This document shows, one piece after another, positions 44,510-56,800 of a stretch of 64,000 bases of DNA. How positions within the stretch are numbered: position 1 is the stretch's first letter; the number at the start of each line of letters is the position of its first letter. This DNA comes from Gryganskiella cystojenkinii. Taxonomy: Eukaryota; Mortierellomycota; Mortierellomycetes; Mortierellales; Mortierellaceae. A model generated the notes under the pieces. That model was not told the DNA's origin, did not search any database, and saw only the letters and a list, made by a program, of their open reading frames with translations. The stretch lies in the NCBI GenBank assembly GCA_015852425.1, contig JAAAIG010000019.1:1-64000 (forward strand). Reading direction: 5' to 3'. The position numbers and the translations under genes were made by a program.

Positions 44510-46105
44510 AAAATTGGTCGAAACAATCCTTAGCTTTGAATAAAACGGATGAGTGAACCCACCCATTGACGCTAATATTCTTCTCAGCCACGAGGATTCT
44601 TTTTAATTGTTCTTTGCAAGAGTATTTTTCCTCCTACGACTTTATTTTTTTCGCGCCTTCCTCTCACATATGTTTCTCAGCAAATGGCGAAAGGTCATGA
44701 CGACCCTTTGCACAAGAACGCGACCTTGTCGAGGTCATGCTGCTCCAAAATCAACATGTCGTCTTCAATGCTATCGCGACCGTTGTCTATTCGCGATATT
44801 CGGTACTTCTCAGAGGCTCTCCAGATCAGCATCATGGCCGAGTACAGGATCTGATGCGAGGTGACGGCGAGAACTTTTCATCGATCCATCTGACGCACGC
44901 TCATTTCTGCTTTTCGATCCTTGGTCCACCACTTGCTCTCTTACTTTTCGCACTCCTCTTTCATTCCGTGGCCTTGTCTCTTTTGTGGAAACATGACAAA
45001 CCGCGTTTCAGCCTCAAAGCAGACCAGCCAAGACTTACAGGCAAAGAATGAAAAGGTGGTGCAGAGCCAGAATCAAAACCAAAATCAGATAGGGACCTCT
45101 ACGGAAACCCAAGTGGAGACGTCGACAGAGACCACAGTGTGTGTGAAAAAGAGAGAGAGGAGACCATAGAATGAACAAGGTGGTCGTGTCAGTGGACGAT
45201 CGATCGGCAGAGGAGGCTAAACAAGCGAGATGCGAAAGTGTTCGCGCACAAACGAACAAAACTGACTCTGTGTGCTAGTTGTGTACATTAGGCCCAAGAA
45301 GGCTGTACTTGATATCGGACAGTATGGGGCCAGCCTCACGTACGAGAGGACTTGGAACTCGTGCCAGCTATTGTACTAGCCCTAGCGTTTTCGTCAGCAG
45401 CTCCAACTGCTGTTACATTAAAAAAATCGATACAGAGGACCAAGGACCACTTAACTTGAAGACCCTTTTTTGGCATCCAGCCAAATGCTTCGCTCGTCCA
45501 GTAGTCTCCACGTTTTTCTATACGTACGTTGAAAAAAACCCTTGGCTCATTCTGTCCCGTGAAATCCTACTTGTCTGGTGCGAGCCTGGATCACCGGTCA
45601 GGACAGGTATTTGATTTTTTTTAACTGCAAAAATAAACAGTGGAAGTGTCTTTGTTATCGGTCATCCTGGTTCATCCCAAGCAAATCGTTTGGTCTCGCT
45701 TAATTTTTTTTTCGTTTTTTTTTATGTTCCTTATTTGTTTCTATCGTTCAAGACTATTGTTCAAGACTATGGCCGATTTAATTGCCCTTTTTGATCGTCT
45801 ATTCCCTTCCTACTATCTCTTTTTCTCTTTTTGTTCTCTCCCTCTGTTTTTGTCTATTTTTCGCCTGTCATCTTTTTACGTACCCTTTTTCCTATCATAA
45901 AAAATCCTATTTATTATCTTGGCCGCTTTGCATTAACCACCATCCCACCTCAACGTCCTCAACTATTCCACGCCCTCATCCGTTGTCGTCGCCCGTGACG
46001 TGCAGGATCCTTCGACCTTCTCTCCTCGCTCCCACCGTCCCTTTCATAGATCGTACAGAATTGAGCGCGGAAGAAGAACCAAAAAAACAAAATCATAACC
46101 GCGAA
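44510..46105. other. gene-free region between RPL6 and the GT2 gene
   Basis: 1.6 kb of T/C-rich sequence with short open frames only. A GTACGAGAGGA string near 45339 resembles the sarcin-ricin loop but its flanks do not match rRNA. The 3' part is probably the promoter and 5'UTR of the glycosyltransferase. Confidence 0.4.
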
Positions 46106-48331
46106 ATGCCTCCTCAACCACCGCTGGAGACTTTTTTGCAGGAGTTGGAGACACATGCGGGCCCGAAAGATCCCGCTCCAGGTAGTCGCCATGGAACATC
46201 TCTGTCCATCGACAATAGCATACTGGCCCAAGGGCCAGGAGGACAAAGTAACTCGAGCGATCGACATCATAAGCATCCAACATCACCCACAACAGCCATC
46301 GACCTCATAAATGCCGCTGTCGCCGAGGGCCATCACGACGAAGCCGCTGCTTCGTTGAGGAATCAGGCCCCCATAGTACAAAATTATGGCCTAAAATCTT
46401 CACACGTCTCTGTCTGGAAGAAGGTTACCTGGATGGCGTTCACGATGGGAATCTTTTTACTTCCATACATCATTCTGAAGGCATGTTTCCACGTCAAGGT
46501 CTCCGCCGGAGCCTGGCAGACCTCGGTCACGTACGGTATGTTAATGGCGGTCGATTTTATGGCGGTCGTCAGTTTCAGTGCCCTTAACCGGCGTCGAGTC
46601 AACAACCGAGTAAAAAGACGCGACCCTCACTGGGTGGGACTGTCGACAGGTATTCTTGCGGTCGGTTATCGTGAGGATCCCGTCCTGCTCGAGGGTTGTC
46701 TCAAGAGCCTAAAAGCCATGCGTTACCAACGTAACCAGCGAACCTTGCTCGTCGTCGATGGTAACGAAGCCCAGGACGAATATATGGCCCAGATCTTTAA
46801 AAAGGTCTTTAACGATCAAGGTGCTGCTGTTTTCCGTCCCGATTTCCTCTGCATGGACCGCACCGCTCAAGATAAAGCTCGAGAGGAACTCGTTCGTCAG
46901 ATCGCTTACCACCCGGGTCCAGTCTGTGTGATGCAACCGCATCGAGGCAAGCGTGCGGCCATGTATACCGGATTTGCCTCTTTCCTCCAACAAGGACTCG
47001 AGTCTGTTGTGGTGACCGATTCGGACACTTATCTCGACCCTCACGTTTGCAAAGGTACATGTTTACGCGAGGCCGGTCGCGTGGACCAGGCGCGAATTGT
47101 CAAACCCATAATTTTATTTTTTGAAACTAACAAAAAAATGCCCCTTCTTTCCTAGAGCTCGCTTTTGCTCTGGCAGAATCTCCGATCATTGGAGCAGCCA
47201 CGGGAGATGTAAGGATCTACAATACGGGTACCTGGGTCAGCTTCTTGTCTTCTCTTAGATACTGGTTCGCTTTCAACTTGGAACGTGGTGCACAGTCCTA
47301 TCATAGCGTCGTCAATTGTGTCTCGGGTCCACTAGGAATCTACCGAATGTCGATCGTCTCCGAGGTTATGGACGACTGGGTGCGGCAATCATTCTTAGGT
47401 GTCCTTTGCACTTATGGTGATGATCGCCATCTCACCAACCTGGTCTTAAGGGAGGGTTACAAGGTCAAGTTCACACACTACGCGATCTGTTACACCGACA
47501 CCCCGGTCCGTTTCATTGCTTGGGTAACGCAGCAAACCCGTTGGTCAAAGTCATTCTTCCGCGAGATCCCTATTCAACTTGGGTGCATGCATCTCCACAG
47601 CCCTTGGATGACCTATGCACTGCTGTACCAGTTGATCTACCCTATGATGATGATTTACAACTTGGTAAACTGCATATATTTCGGTACGGGATCCCAGATC
47701 TCTTGGTGGTTAGTTTCGATTGCATTCGTGGGTTTCCTCAAGACCGCGTATGCTGTTCGAGTCACGGGCGACAGAAAGTTTTTCTTCACGACCATCTATG
47801 GTCTGCTGTACATGCTGGGCTATGTTCCAGCCAAGATCTTTGCCGCTTTGACTCTCTACGACAATTCGTGGGGTACCAGGTATGTTATTATTATATGATA
47901 TATTATTGTTCGAAGCAGGTATATCTCTCTAACTCTTTTTTCTAATCACGCATTTTTTTTTATTTATTTTTTGTTTTCACTGAAGTGCACGACTCATCCG
48001 CAACTTTACTCAACTGCAAAACTATATTGCCCCGGTAACTTGGGGATCGATTCTCGTCTTCGGCATCTTTCATAACCCAAGTCGGTACACACAAAAGGTT
48101 CCTATTCCTGAAGGTCAATCACCACCCATGTTCTCTGAATCGTTTGTTGTCGGGTCCTTGATTTGCTTTGCGGTCGTGTACGCAGGAGCGTTCTTTTGGT
48201 TCTTTGTCCAAACAGGGATCCTGGCCAAGGATTACAAACGTGATTTCACTTATGAGGAGCTGTATGAGAGCACAGACAGCTATATCCATGTCGAAGGAGG
48301 CAAGAGAAAAGTCGCGAGGTTCGAGGTTTAG
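46106..48331 (+). CDS. hyaluronan-synthase-like family 2 glycosyltransferase
   Basis: Exons 46106-47054, 47156-47879, 47986-48331; 672 residues. A ~110-residue cytosolic N-terminus leads to two membrane helices, a GT2 catalytic domain and four or five C-terminal helices, the topology of class I hyaluronan synthase. Motifs follow vertebrate HAS in order: LLVVDGNEAQDEYM, GKRAAMYTGF, VTDSDTYLDP (DxD, near 305), TGDVRIYN...SFLSSLRYWFAFNLERGAQSY, VNCVSGPLGIYR, YGDDRHLTN (catalytic base, near 404), QQTRWSKSFFRE (QxxRW, near 441) and DNSWGTSAR. Chitin synthases lack several of these strings. It probably polymerises a UDP-sugar at the plasma membrane; a glucuronate-containing product is inference, as HAS-like fungal enzymes could make another polymer. 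The start is the first ATG before the conserved region. Confidence 0.85.
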
Positions 48332-49009
48332 AATATTCTCCTATGTACAATAATGATAGTATATATTTAGTCCCAATCCTCTAGTTGCTTCGAAAGAAAT
48401 TTTGCCGTAACGACTACATCGAAAGAAACAACGGGGAGATGATTCGGGTATGCACTGAAAGTCAAAAAGGATGAGATCTCTTCCTCAAAAGGAACCCTTG
48501 CTGGGTGTTTCTTGCAGAACCACACGAGCGCTCGCCGCTAACGTTGTGCTCTCTCCTCCCTTGTTCTCGAGGGTCTTGCTTTGTTTATACTGTACAATAG
48601 TGGAAACATCAAGACGATGATGATGATGGGAGTGCAAACACAGGAAACAAAACAAAACAAAAAAGCAAAAAACAAAAAAAGAAAGGCGTAAAAAGTTCCC
48701 ATGGCCGATCCTCTCCCTACTAGGAAAGCTTGCCATGTCCGCCAAAGAAGTCCGTGACCGTAATCCAAAACTGGGCCATACAAAAAAAAAAAAAAATTGA
48801 GAGCCGTTGGATCGAATTCGTCTTTTTCTCTGTTTTGAATCCAACACCTTCTGTCCCTACCTTTCCTTTTTCTTTCCTTCCTTCTTTCTTTCTTTCTCAT
48901 TTTCTCAAAGATACACGTTTCCTCTGCTCAACCCACTTATTTTTCCATTCATCCACGACCTTCGTTACCACTCACGACAATCAACAACGTCTCTAATCAA
49001 AAACCAACT
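48332..49009. other. intergenic region, GT2 to aminopeptidase
   Basis: 680 bp. The first half is the GT2 3' side. The second half is T/C-rich with an (A)14 run (48783-48796), probably the aminopeptidase promoter and 5'UTR. No coding sequence seen. Confidence 0.45.
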
Positions 49010-51042
49010 ATGGCAGCTAACGTCCCGCTGCCCAGCACTCCAGACCTTGAGCGCCAACCTCTGTTGAACAATCAGGGTCGCAAAAACAATAATAACACCA
49101 ATGGATTCGGCCACGGCATCGGTGGAGGCGTCGGCGGCGATCGTTCCCATATCCCAGCTGCGCTCGGTCGTCGACCCAGTTCTTTGGAACAACAGCAGCG
49201 TCAAGAGTCTGTGCGCAAATGCTGGAGACTCGGTATCTTTGCCATCCTGTTCGCCTTGCTCGGCTTCCTTGTCCTGGCCTTGTTTGATATGATTTCCGGG
49301 TAAGCCATCACACCAGCAGAATGACGGACACACACACGACCAACACAAGAATGCTAGAGAACGAGTAACAAACTACCGTTTGTTGTCTATGTGACAAAGC
49401 CGACTGTGGTCATTCTCTCTGGATCGTACTCGCTGGTGTGAACACCTATTCTTGGTGGCGATTGACTTTCTTTTATGTATCGTCCAAGCTGACCAATAGT
49501 TCATGTATTTTGTTCGTCTTCCTGTTGTCGTTTTTAGCCACACCGGAGGAGCACCGTTCAGACACCTACGGGGGTCCTGCGACCATGTCCAGCCTATCAG
49601 TGCCACCGAGTTCGAGGAGCGTCAGACAAACTTGTCCCGTCTGTTGGTCGATCTCGAGGCCACCGCTTATATTGCCGAGCCCGGAACCAACATGAAGTAC
49701 TTTACCAACGTCAAGTGGAGTCAATCCGAGCGTCCCTTCCTTTTGATTGTCCAGGCGAAGCGTGACAAGACCGATCAACGTAACGCATTCGATAAGGAGA
49801 AGATTTTTATGGCCGAAATGTTTAAGCTAGACAGCAGCATAATACCTTTCTTTTTTGATCATGCTCATAATAGTGATGACAAAGACCACGTTGGTTGTTC
49901 CTGCGTTTGAGGCATCGCGTGCTCGTCAGGGTTTGTTGCCAGGATCGAGTATCTCGATCAAGACCTGGGAGGAAGGTGAATCGGCCTACAAAGTCGTTGC
50001 TGAGGTCCTAGATACTCCCTGGGTTGGTCCTGATGAGGATGCCGAAGATGAAGATGTGGATGCCCAAGGAGGTAAAACTAAAAAGCCCAAGAACATTAAT
50101 CATGTTTATGTTGACCCCGACATGCGCCAGTTTGTGGTCCACGGTCTCACGGGTGCCTTGGAGTCCTCTACCAGGAAGGTTGAGATTGCAAACCGCGCCA
50201 TTGCTTTGCTGAGGATGCAAAAGACCCCTCATGAGATCGAAATCTTGCGTTGTGTCTCCCAAACAACTGTGAATGTCATCCGAGCTGTGAAGCATGAGAT
50301 CAAAGTTGGTGTTCTCGAGTCCCAGGTGCAACGAATGATGGCCTATGCCTTCAAGGAGGCCGGATTGGAGTACGAGGATGGTGGCAGTTTGGTCCTCTTC
50401 GGTAAAGACGCGGCCTTGCCTCATGGCAGTGGTAACGATACAAAACTTGAGAAAGGCATGATGGTCTTGATTGATACCGGTGCTCGTCTTCATGGATATG
50501 TATCGGACATCACTCGTACATTCTGGGTTTCCCATGGTCCCAGCAAGGAATTAAATGAGGAGTTGGAGAAGGTCTGGGGAATCGTCAAGCAAGCCCAGAA
50601 CGCATCCTTGAGTGCGATACGCCCTGGAGCCGCTTGCAGTTCGATTGACAAGGCTGCTCGTACGTTGATCAGTCATGAAGGGTACGGAGCCAAGTTTACG
50701 CATCGCTTGGGCCATGGTCTTGGCATGGAGGGCCACGAGGAGCCATATTTGAACATTGGTAACACGGACACCGAGCTCAAGCCCGGTATGGTCTTTACGA
50801 ACGAGCCCGGTATCTATGTTGAGGGACAGTAAGTTTGAAAGATTATGATTTTTTTTTGTTGTTTTGCTATTATACTATTATACAGTTAACGATATCAAAA
50901 GGAAGAGCAAAAGCTGACCTAGCTTTTTTATTGAACACGATAACCTAGGTACGGTATCCGCCTTGAGGATGTGGTGCTGGTGACCGAGAATGGATACGAG
51001 ATCCTCAGTGGCGAGCTGTCCGAGTCGTCCACCTCGCCTTAA
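49010..51042 (+). CDS. membrane-anchored M24 metallopeptidase, Xaa-Pro aminopeptidase-like
   Basis: Exons 49010-49299, 49538-49779, 49874-50828, 50949-51042; 526 residues. A basic, Asn/Gly/Gln-rich cytosolic N-terminus is followed by one hydrophobic helix (LGIFAILFALLGFLVLALFDMI, about residues 72-94), giving a type II membrane protein. The creatinase-like N-domain precedes the pita-bread M24 fold with its metal ligands: Asp in VLIDTGARLHG (~378), Asp in VSDITRTFW (~389), His in THRLGHGLGMEGHEE, Glu in TNEPGIYVE (~488) and Glu in YGIRLEDVVLV. It should remove N-terminal residues before proline using two Mn or Zn ions; the anchor suggests vacuolar, Golgi or cell-surface action. The 3rd exon join (CTG codon across 49779/49874) is less certain than the others. 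Confidence 0.88.
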
Positions 51043-51397
51043 AGAATAAAAGAATAGCTTTAAGAACCAAATTGCGTAACTGATGCATGCCACACACAAC
51101 AAATAAAAATTTTCCTCTTTGCTCTTCCATGTCTCTTAATCAAAAAAAGCAGCGAACCCCCTTCCTGTGTACATTTTTCTCTACTCCTTTCCTATTTTTT
51201 CTTTCTTTACTCTTTCTCACCTCGTACTTCACCACCTTACTCTCACCACTCACTCGCTCACTCTCACTCACTCTCACTCTCACTCTCACGCTTTCTCTAC
51301 GTTCTCTCTTTTCTCTCTTACACCTCGTAACACCATTCATCCCCAACCTCTTCCAAACTCTGTATTTTTTCTCACACTCCGCATAGACAACCGCACC
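51043..51397. promoter_or_regulatory. mtHSP70 upstream region
   Basis: 355 bp, strongly CT-rich. Contains an imperfect CACTCT/CTCACT microsatellite at 51243-51291. No clear heat-shock element was found. Confidence 0.45.
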
Positions 51398-53844
51398 ATG
51401 TATCGATTTGCAACTATGGCCAAGAGTGGCTGGAGAGCGGCCACCCCTTCTATGGTAAGCTATATTTGATCTTGTCCCGGATCTCCGCATCATTTTCAGA
51501 TCTCTATCTCTCTCTCTCTCTCTCCCTCTCTCGTAAATCAAGTGCCTGTCAAGGATGGGCGGTAGGAGAGAGAGCACGCGCTGACGACTTCGTTTTTTTC
51601 AATCTCCACAAAACCAGAATTAACGCGCATTTCATTCTCATTGAGGAATCATTGTGTTTATCAATTCTTTATTTTTCTCTCCTACTCTCTTCCTCTCTCG
51701 CTCTCTCGCTCTTTCAAGTGTTCCTCTTTAATATGATCCCCTATCCCTTTCATACTATTGTGCTTTGCGAATCAGCTCTCTTTTGGCTCCCATGGCCTTG
51801 TCTTTCTCCTTGCGCCTTCGTTTCCTTTCCTGAAATAAAAGAGGGTGACTGCGATTTTTTTTTCTTTGCGTAATTCTACCCCCTTTGTGACTTCATTTTT
51901 CTTAACTCTTTCTCTTCTCTCTTCTAGCAACGACGCACTTATGCAGCTGCGATCCAGGGACCTGTCATTGGTATCGACCTGGGAACGACCAACTCTTGTG
52001 TCTCGATTATGGAGGGAAAGACTCCTAGAGTCATCGAGAACGCAGAAGGCGCCCGTACCACACCCTCTGTCGTCGCATTCACAAAGGAAGGCGAGATGGT
52101 TGTTGGTCAGGCTGCCAAACGCCAGGCCGTTGTCAATCCGGAGAACACCATCTACGCCACAAAGCGACTCATCGGTCGCAAGTTCACAGACCCCGCTGTC
52201 CAGCACGATATCAAGACTGTCTCATACAAGATTGTCAAGGCTGATAACGGCGATGCCTGGGTCGAGGCCAGAGGCAAGAAGTACTCTCCGTCCCAGATCA
52301 GCGCCTTTGTCCTCGGCAAGATGAAGGATACCGCAGACGGATACCTCGGAAAGAAGGTCAAACATGCCGTCATCACTGTCCCCGCTTACTTCAACGATGC
52401 TCAACGACAGGCTACCAAGGATGCCGGCACCATCGCTGGATTGGATGTGCTTCGTGTCATCAACGAACCCACTGCTGCTGCGCTGGCCTTTGGACTCGAT
52501 AAAACTGCGGACAAGACTGTCGCTGTTTACGATCTCGGTGGCGGTACCTTTGATATCTCAATTCTAGAGATCCAAAACGGTGTCTTTGAGGTCAAGTCCA
52601 CAAACGGTGACACCGCTCTAGGAGGAGAAGATTTCGATGCTCTCCTGGTCAAGTTCGTGATGGAAGAGTTCAAAAAGGATCAAGGAATCGATCTCTCGAC
52701 CGACCGCATGGCGATCCAACGTATCCGTGAGGGAGTCGAAAAGGCCAAGATTGAGCTCTCAAGCACTGTCCAAACCGATATCAATCTCCCCTATATCACC
52801 GCCGATGCCACTGGTCCCAAGCATATCAACTTTAAGCTCACCCGTACCAAATTCGAGCAGCTCGCCAAGGACTTGATCGAGCGCACGATCGAACCATGTA
52901 AGAAGGCCATCAAGGACGCTGGTGTGCAGCTGAAGGATATCGATGATGTCGTCCTGGTTGGTGGCATGTCCCGTGTCCCCAAGGTCATCGAGACCGTCAA
53001 GCAGGTCTTTGGTCGCGAACCTGGCAAGTCTGTCAACCCTGATGAGGCTGTCGCCATCGGTGCTGCTATTCAGGGAGGTGTCTTGGCAGGATCGGTCACT
53101 GACATTCTCTTGTTGGATGTCACGCCTCTTTCCCTCGGAATTGAGACTCTTGGTGGCGTCTTCACCCGTCTGATCAACCGCAATACGACCATTCCAACCA
53201 AAAAATCCCAGGTCTTCTCCACGGCCGCTGATGGTCAGACTCAAGTCCAGATCAGAGTTTTCCAGGGTGAACGTGAACTGGTTCGGGACAACAAGCTTCT
53301 CGGCGATTTCAACCTGCACGGTCTCCCACCAGCACCCAAAGGTGTCCCCCAGATCGAGGTCTCGTTCGATATCGATGCGGATGGTATTGTCAATGTCGGT
53401 GCCAAGGACAAGGCCACGGGTCGCGATCAGTCCATGTCGATCGTCGCCTCCTCGGGATTGTCCAAGGATGAGATTGAGAACATGATCCGGGACTCTGAAA
53501 AGTATGCCGAGGCCGATCGTCAAAAACGCGACCAGATCGAGGCCACGAACCAGGCAGAGTCTGTCATTACAGAAACAGAGAAGCACATGGACGAGTTCAA
53601 GGATCAATTGGATTCTTCAGAGGCCTCAAAGATCCGGGACCAGATCTCGAAATTGCGCGATGTCTTGCAGAAGGGAGAGAGTGTCGCCGCCGAAGATATC
53701 AAGAAGGAGGTCTCAGAGTTGCAGCAGGGCAGTCTCAAGCTCTTTGAGATGGTCTACAAGAAGAGTTCTGGTGGCAACACCGGTTCGCATGGATCCTCTG
53801 GCGACGGCCCCACTGTCGACAATGAGCCTCCCAAGAAGAACTAG
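51398..53844 (+). CDS. SSC1: mitochondrial HSP70 (Ssc1/mortalin)
   Basis: Exons 51398-51454 and 51928-53844; 657 residues. Residues 1-30 form an Arg/Ala-rich mitochondrial presequence split by a 473-bp intron with a (TC)n tract (51507-51532). The ATPase domain has [34 protein letters not shown] and [14 protein letters not shown]; the substrate domain follows from [20 protein letters not shown]. The absence of a KDEL or EEVD end and the presequence fix it as the matrix form. It drives import as the TIM23 motor with Pam16 (also in this window), Pam18, Tim44 and Mge1, and folds matrix proteins. The C-terminus is Gly/Ser-rich, ending DNEPPKKN. Very confident. Confidence 0.97.
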
Positions 53845-56800
53845 AAAAAAGCAGAGACAAGAACCAACCGAAAAATACAATCCATGAGCGTTAGTACAAC
53901 CACAATCACACTCATGGAAGACCAGACGGACAGATTCGTCTCCAAACTAGCTCCCTACTCGGATGACATTAAATCAAGGACTCGAAAATATATTTCCGTG
54001 CAAATTCTATTGGAAGGTCAATGCACTCAGATGAAACTTTTTGAAAGGATTGTTTGTTTTGTTTTATTTGCCATTGTTTGGGAGTGAACATCATGCAGGT
54101 CGATAAGGCATAGAACCATGCATGGATGCTATTTTTGTCATATGCCAGAGAAGAAACAAAGACAAACAAAAAAAAGGCGTGAAGAAATATTGAAGATCGA
54201 TTTTCTTTGCTGAAGCGCACGAGCCTGAATTGCCTAATTCATAGTTTAGGACGTGGATCATCTCTGTGTTAAAGGTGGGAAGTGACGTTCGTCAACAGAG
54301 AGAAGAGACGGCGCATCGTCCACATCAGGATGCTGCACATAGTATTTGAGTGAGTCGTTCTTTTGTTAATGACTTTCTGATATCGTGTGGATAGCTAATA
54401 AAAGGAGTTGGACCTGCAAGGTCCAAGAGTTTGTCAACTCTGTACTCCGTTGACAGTTTGGGACAACGGTATTTCATCGATATGAATCAAAAAGTCGCCG
54501 ATGTAGCAGAAACCTTCTGAGAATGAGCGAGAATTGAGCTCTCAATTATTTTTTTTGTTAAATCGGCAAAAGCAGCCATGATAGAAGGACAAAAGAAGGG
54601 TGTGTTGGGTGGCTCTCAAAAATGTGCCTCTCTGTTTTCTACAGAGGGAGGGCGAACCGTCCCTTCTATCAAATGTATTGAGCACACGGCTCTTGTGGAT
54701 TTTTTTTTTTTTTTTTGAGGCATCGAAATCGATCGTCCGACCATTGGATTTGGGGTTTGGAAAATGGAGCTGTTTTTGCCGCTCTTTCATGCACCCTTCT
54801 GAACCCGAGAAGGGCCGCAAGAACGGACTTTTCCCCTAAAAATAATCGTGTGCTCATTGCGAGTTCCCTTGGAAATCTCAAGGCAGGGTCGACATACTGA
54901 CGAAATGTTGTGGATATGAATAGAAACAAAACAAAAAGAGCTGCACAGTTTGGATTCAGTCATGCACCTGAATGTACTTTTTTACTCCAAAAACAAGCAT
55001 CGGAGACGAGTTCCAAGAGAAAGGGAATGAATGAGGGGTTAAGACAGGGAATGGCCAAAATACCGTTTATTTGGAAGTGCTCACTTGCCATTCTTTTTTA
55101 ATTTCAGTGAGAAATGAACTGGAAAAACGAACTCTCTTTCTCAAAATTTTGACAGTGAGGAGAAAGGGCAGATCATGCCATGCCCTGAAAATGTCATCAC
55201 CTTGCCTTTAGGAATGGCCTACTTTCCCGTAGTCTGCTCTAGTCTAGTCTCTTTGTCTTGGATGTGAAATTCCCCCTGGTTTCTTGGAGAACCCCATCCC
55301 ACCCATGCGTCATTGCCTCTGTCCCACTGTGAGCAGCGGTACTTGGACCTTGATACCGACAGAAAAATGGAAAACGCAAAGTTGCCACGACTACGCCCTC
55401 TCGCCGAGTTGCCTCCCCACCCCCGCTCCATGCTCCCACTCCACCTTGAATGTGAGATACATTACATTTCTATTGTTTGGATGGCAACCTATGCCCCATG
55501 GTTTGGATCGGTAGCTCGATTTTATAACAATCGGAAGTTAATAATAAGGAGGTGGATTACCGTTACCGCGTTTTCCTCTCCCTTTCTCTCTCTCTTTGCT
55601 GGCTTAAAATGGATGGTCGGGGTCTGATGTTGTCCGATCCCATGGTTACCGTCGCACATTGCCGCTTTTCTCGCAATCATTGTCGAAAATGGGAAGCCAT
55701 ACCCTCCGTCGTCCTGCATCGAATAAAGAGTGCTCAGAAATGCTCTCTTTGTTGATATGATGCTTTTTTTGACAAACAGAGAAAAACAAAGTGCAAGTTC
55801 ACAAACAAACGATAGCAATCCACCTAATCCACTATCCCGCCAATTCACATTTATTTGATTTTTCATTTCACTCTTGGCCAGTTGTATTAAAAGTTGGGAA
55901 CCTGAAGTAGGACAGGGAGTAGCGAGAAAGAGGGAACGAGAGAGGAGTCCCGGGCGGAAGAACACAAGAACGACGGATGTTTCGAAAGGCGCACAAAGGC
56001 ATGCAAATGCATGCAGAGAAAAATAACAAAGACCGAAAGGGCACGGAACAGGATGGCGCAACGCTCTCTTCGTTTGCACCCTTCATTCTCAACGCCCGAG
56101 AGAAAAACATTTCTTTGCTCTTCATTCTTTCTTTCTCTCTTTCTTCTTTTCAGTTCTCTTCGTCTTTTTTCTCTTCTCTGATAATATCCCTCTTTTGTCA
56201 CACCTCCACTCCTATTTATTTTCGCCATCTCGACCTCGTCCAACTTCACAAGCAATCTACGTACGCACTGCAAACCCACATCCATTTGCAGCTCTCCCAC
56301 CTCAAACCTCGACTGTTCTTGCCCACAAACAAAATTTGCTCTTTTCACCATAATATCTTTCATTTTCAAACACCTCCACCCTCCTCCTCCTTCCTTACTT
56401 TTCCAGTCCCAATCCAAACTCACCACCGCAGTTTCCCACTGTTAACCCTCCTCCGTCGAGGAATACGTTTTTCAAAATTCCGGCCTCACTCCATCTCCCG
56501 TCTGAAGTTCTTCTCAGGTACAGACCCAACAAACAAATTTCCGGATTCGGTTTAATTCTGCAGCAGTAAACTAAGGAATAGCACAAAAAAAAATGAGTTG
56601 GAACCATCATCCACAGTGTGGTGCAAGAGAGTAATTGCGCGGACGAAGGGATGGGAGGGCTGCGTCCCTTGTTTCTTGTTGGAGGGAGAACAAAAAGGAA
56701 CGAGAACGAAAGAGTGGTAAACAGACCAAAAGTTTCTCTGCGTCTCTTTCTCGGGACTTCCTAATTCCCACAAGCGGAGTGAAATGGTGGCAAAGGAGGT

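Noticed and set aside
45330..45360. GTACGAGAGGA, as in the sarcin-ricin loop of large-subunit rRNA
   Set aside because: Only about 11 bases match. The following bases do not continue as 25S or mitochondrial rRNA, so this is probably chance.
51505..51535. (TC)n tract as a possible regulatory satellite
   Set aside because: It is inside the first intron of mtHSP70 and is ordinary pyrimidine-rich intron sequence.
52759..53607. 282-codon minus-strand open frame
   Set aside because: Antisense shadow of the mtHSP70 gene, caused by strong codon bias.
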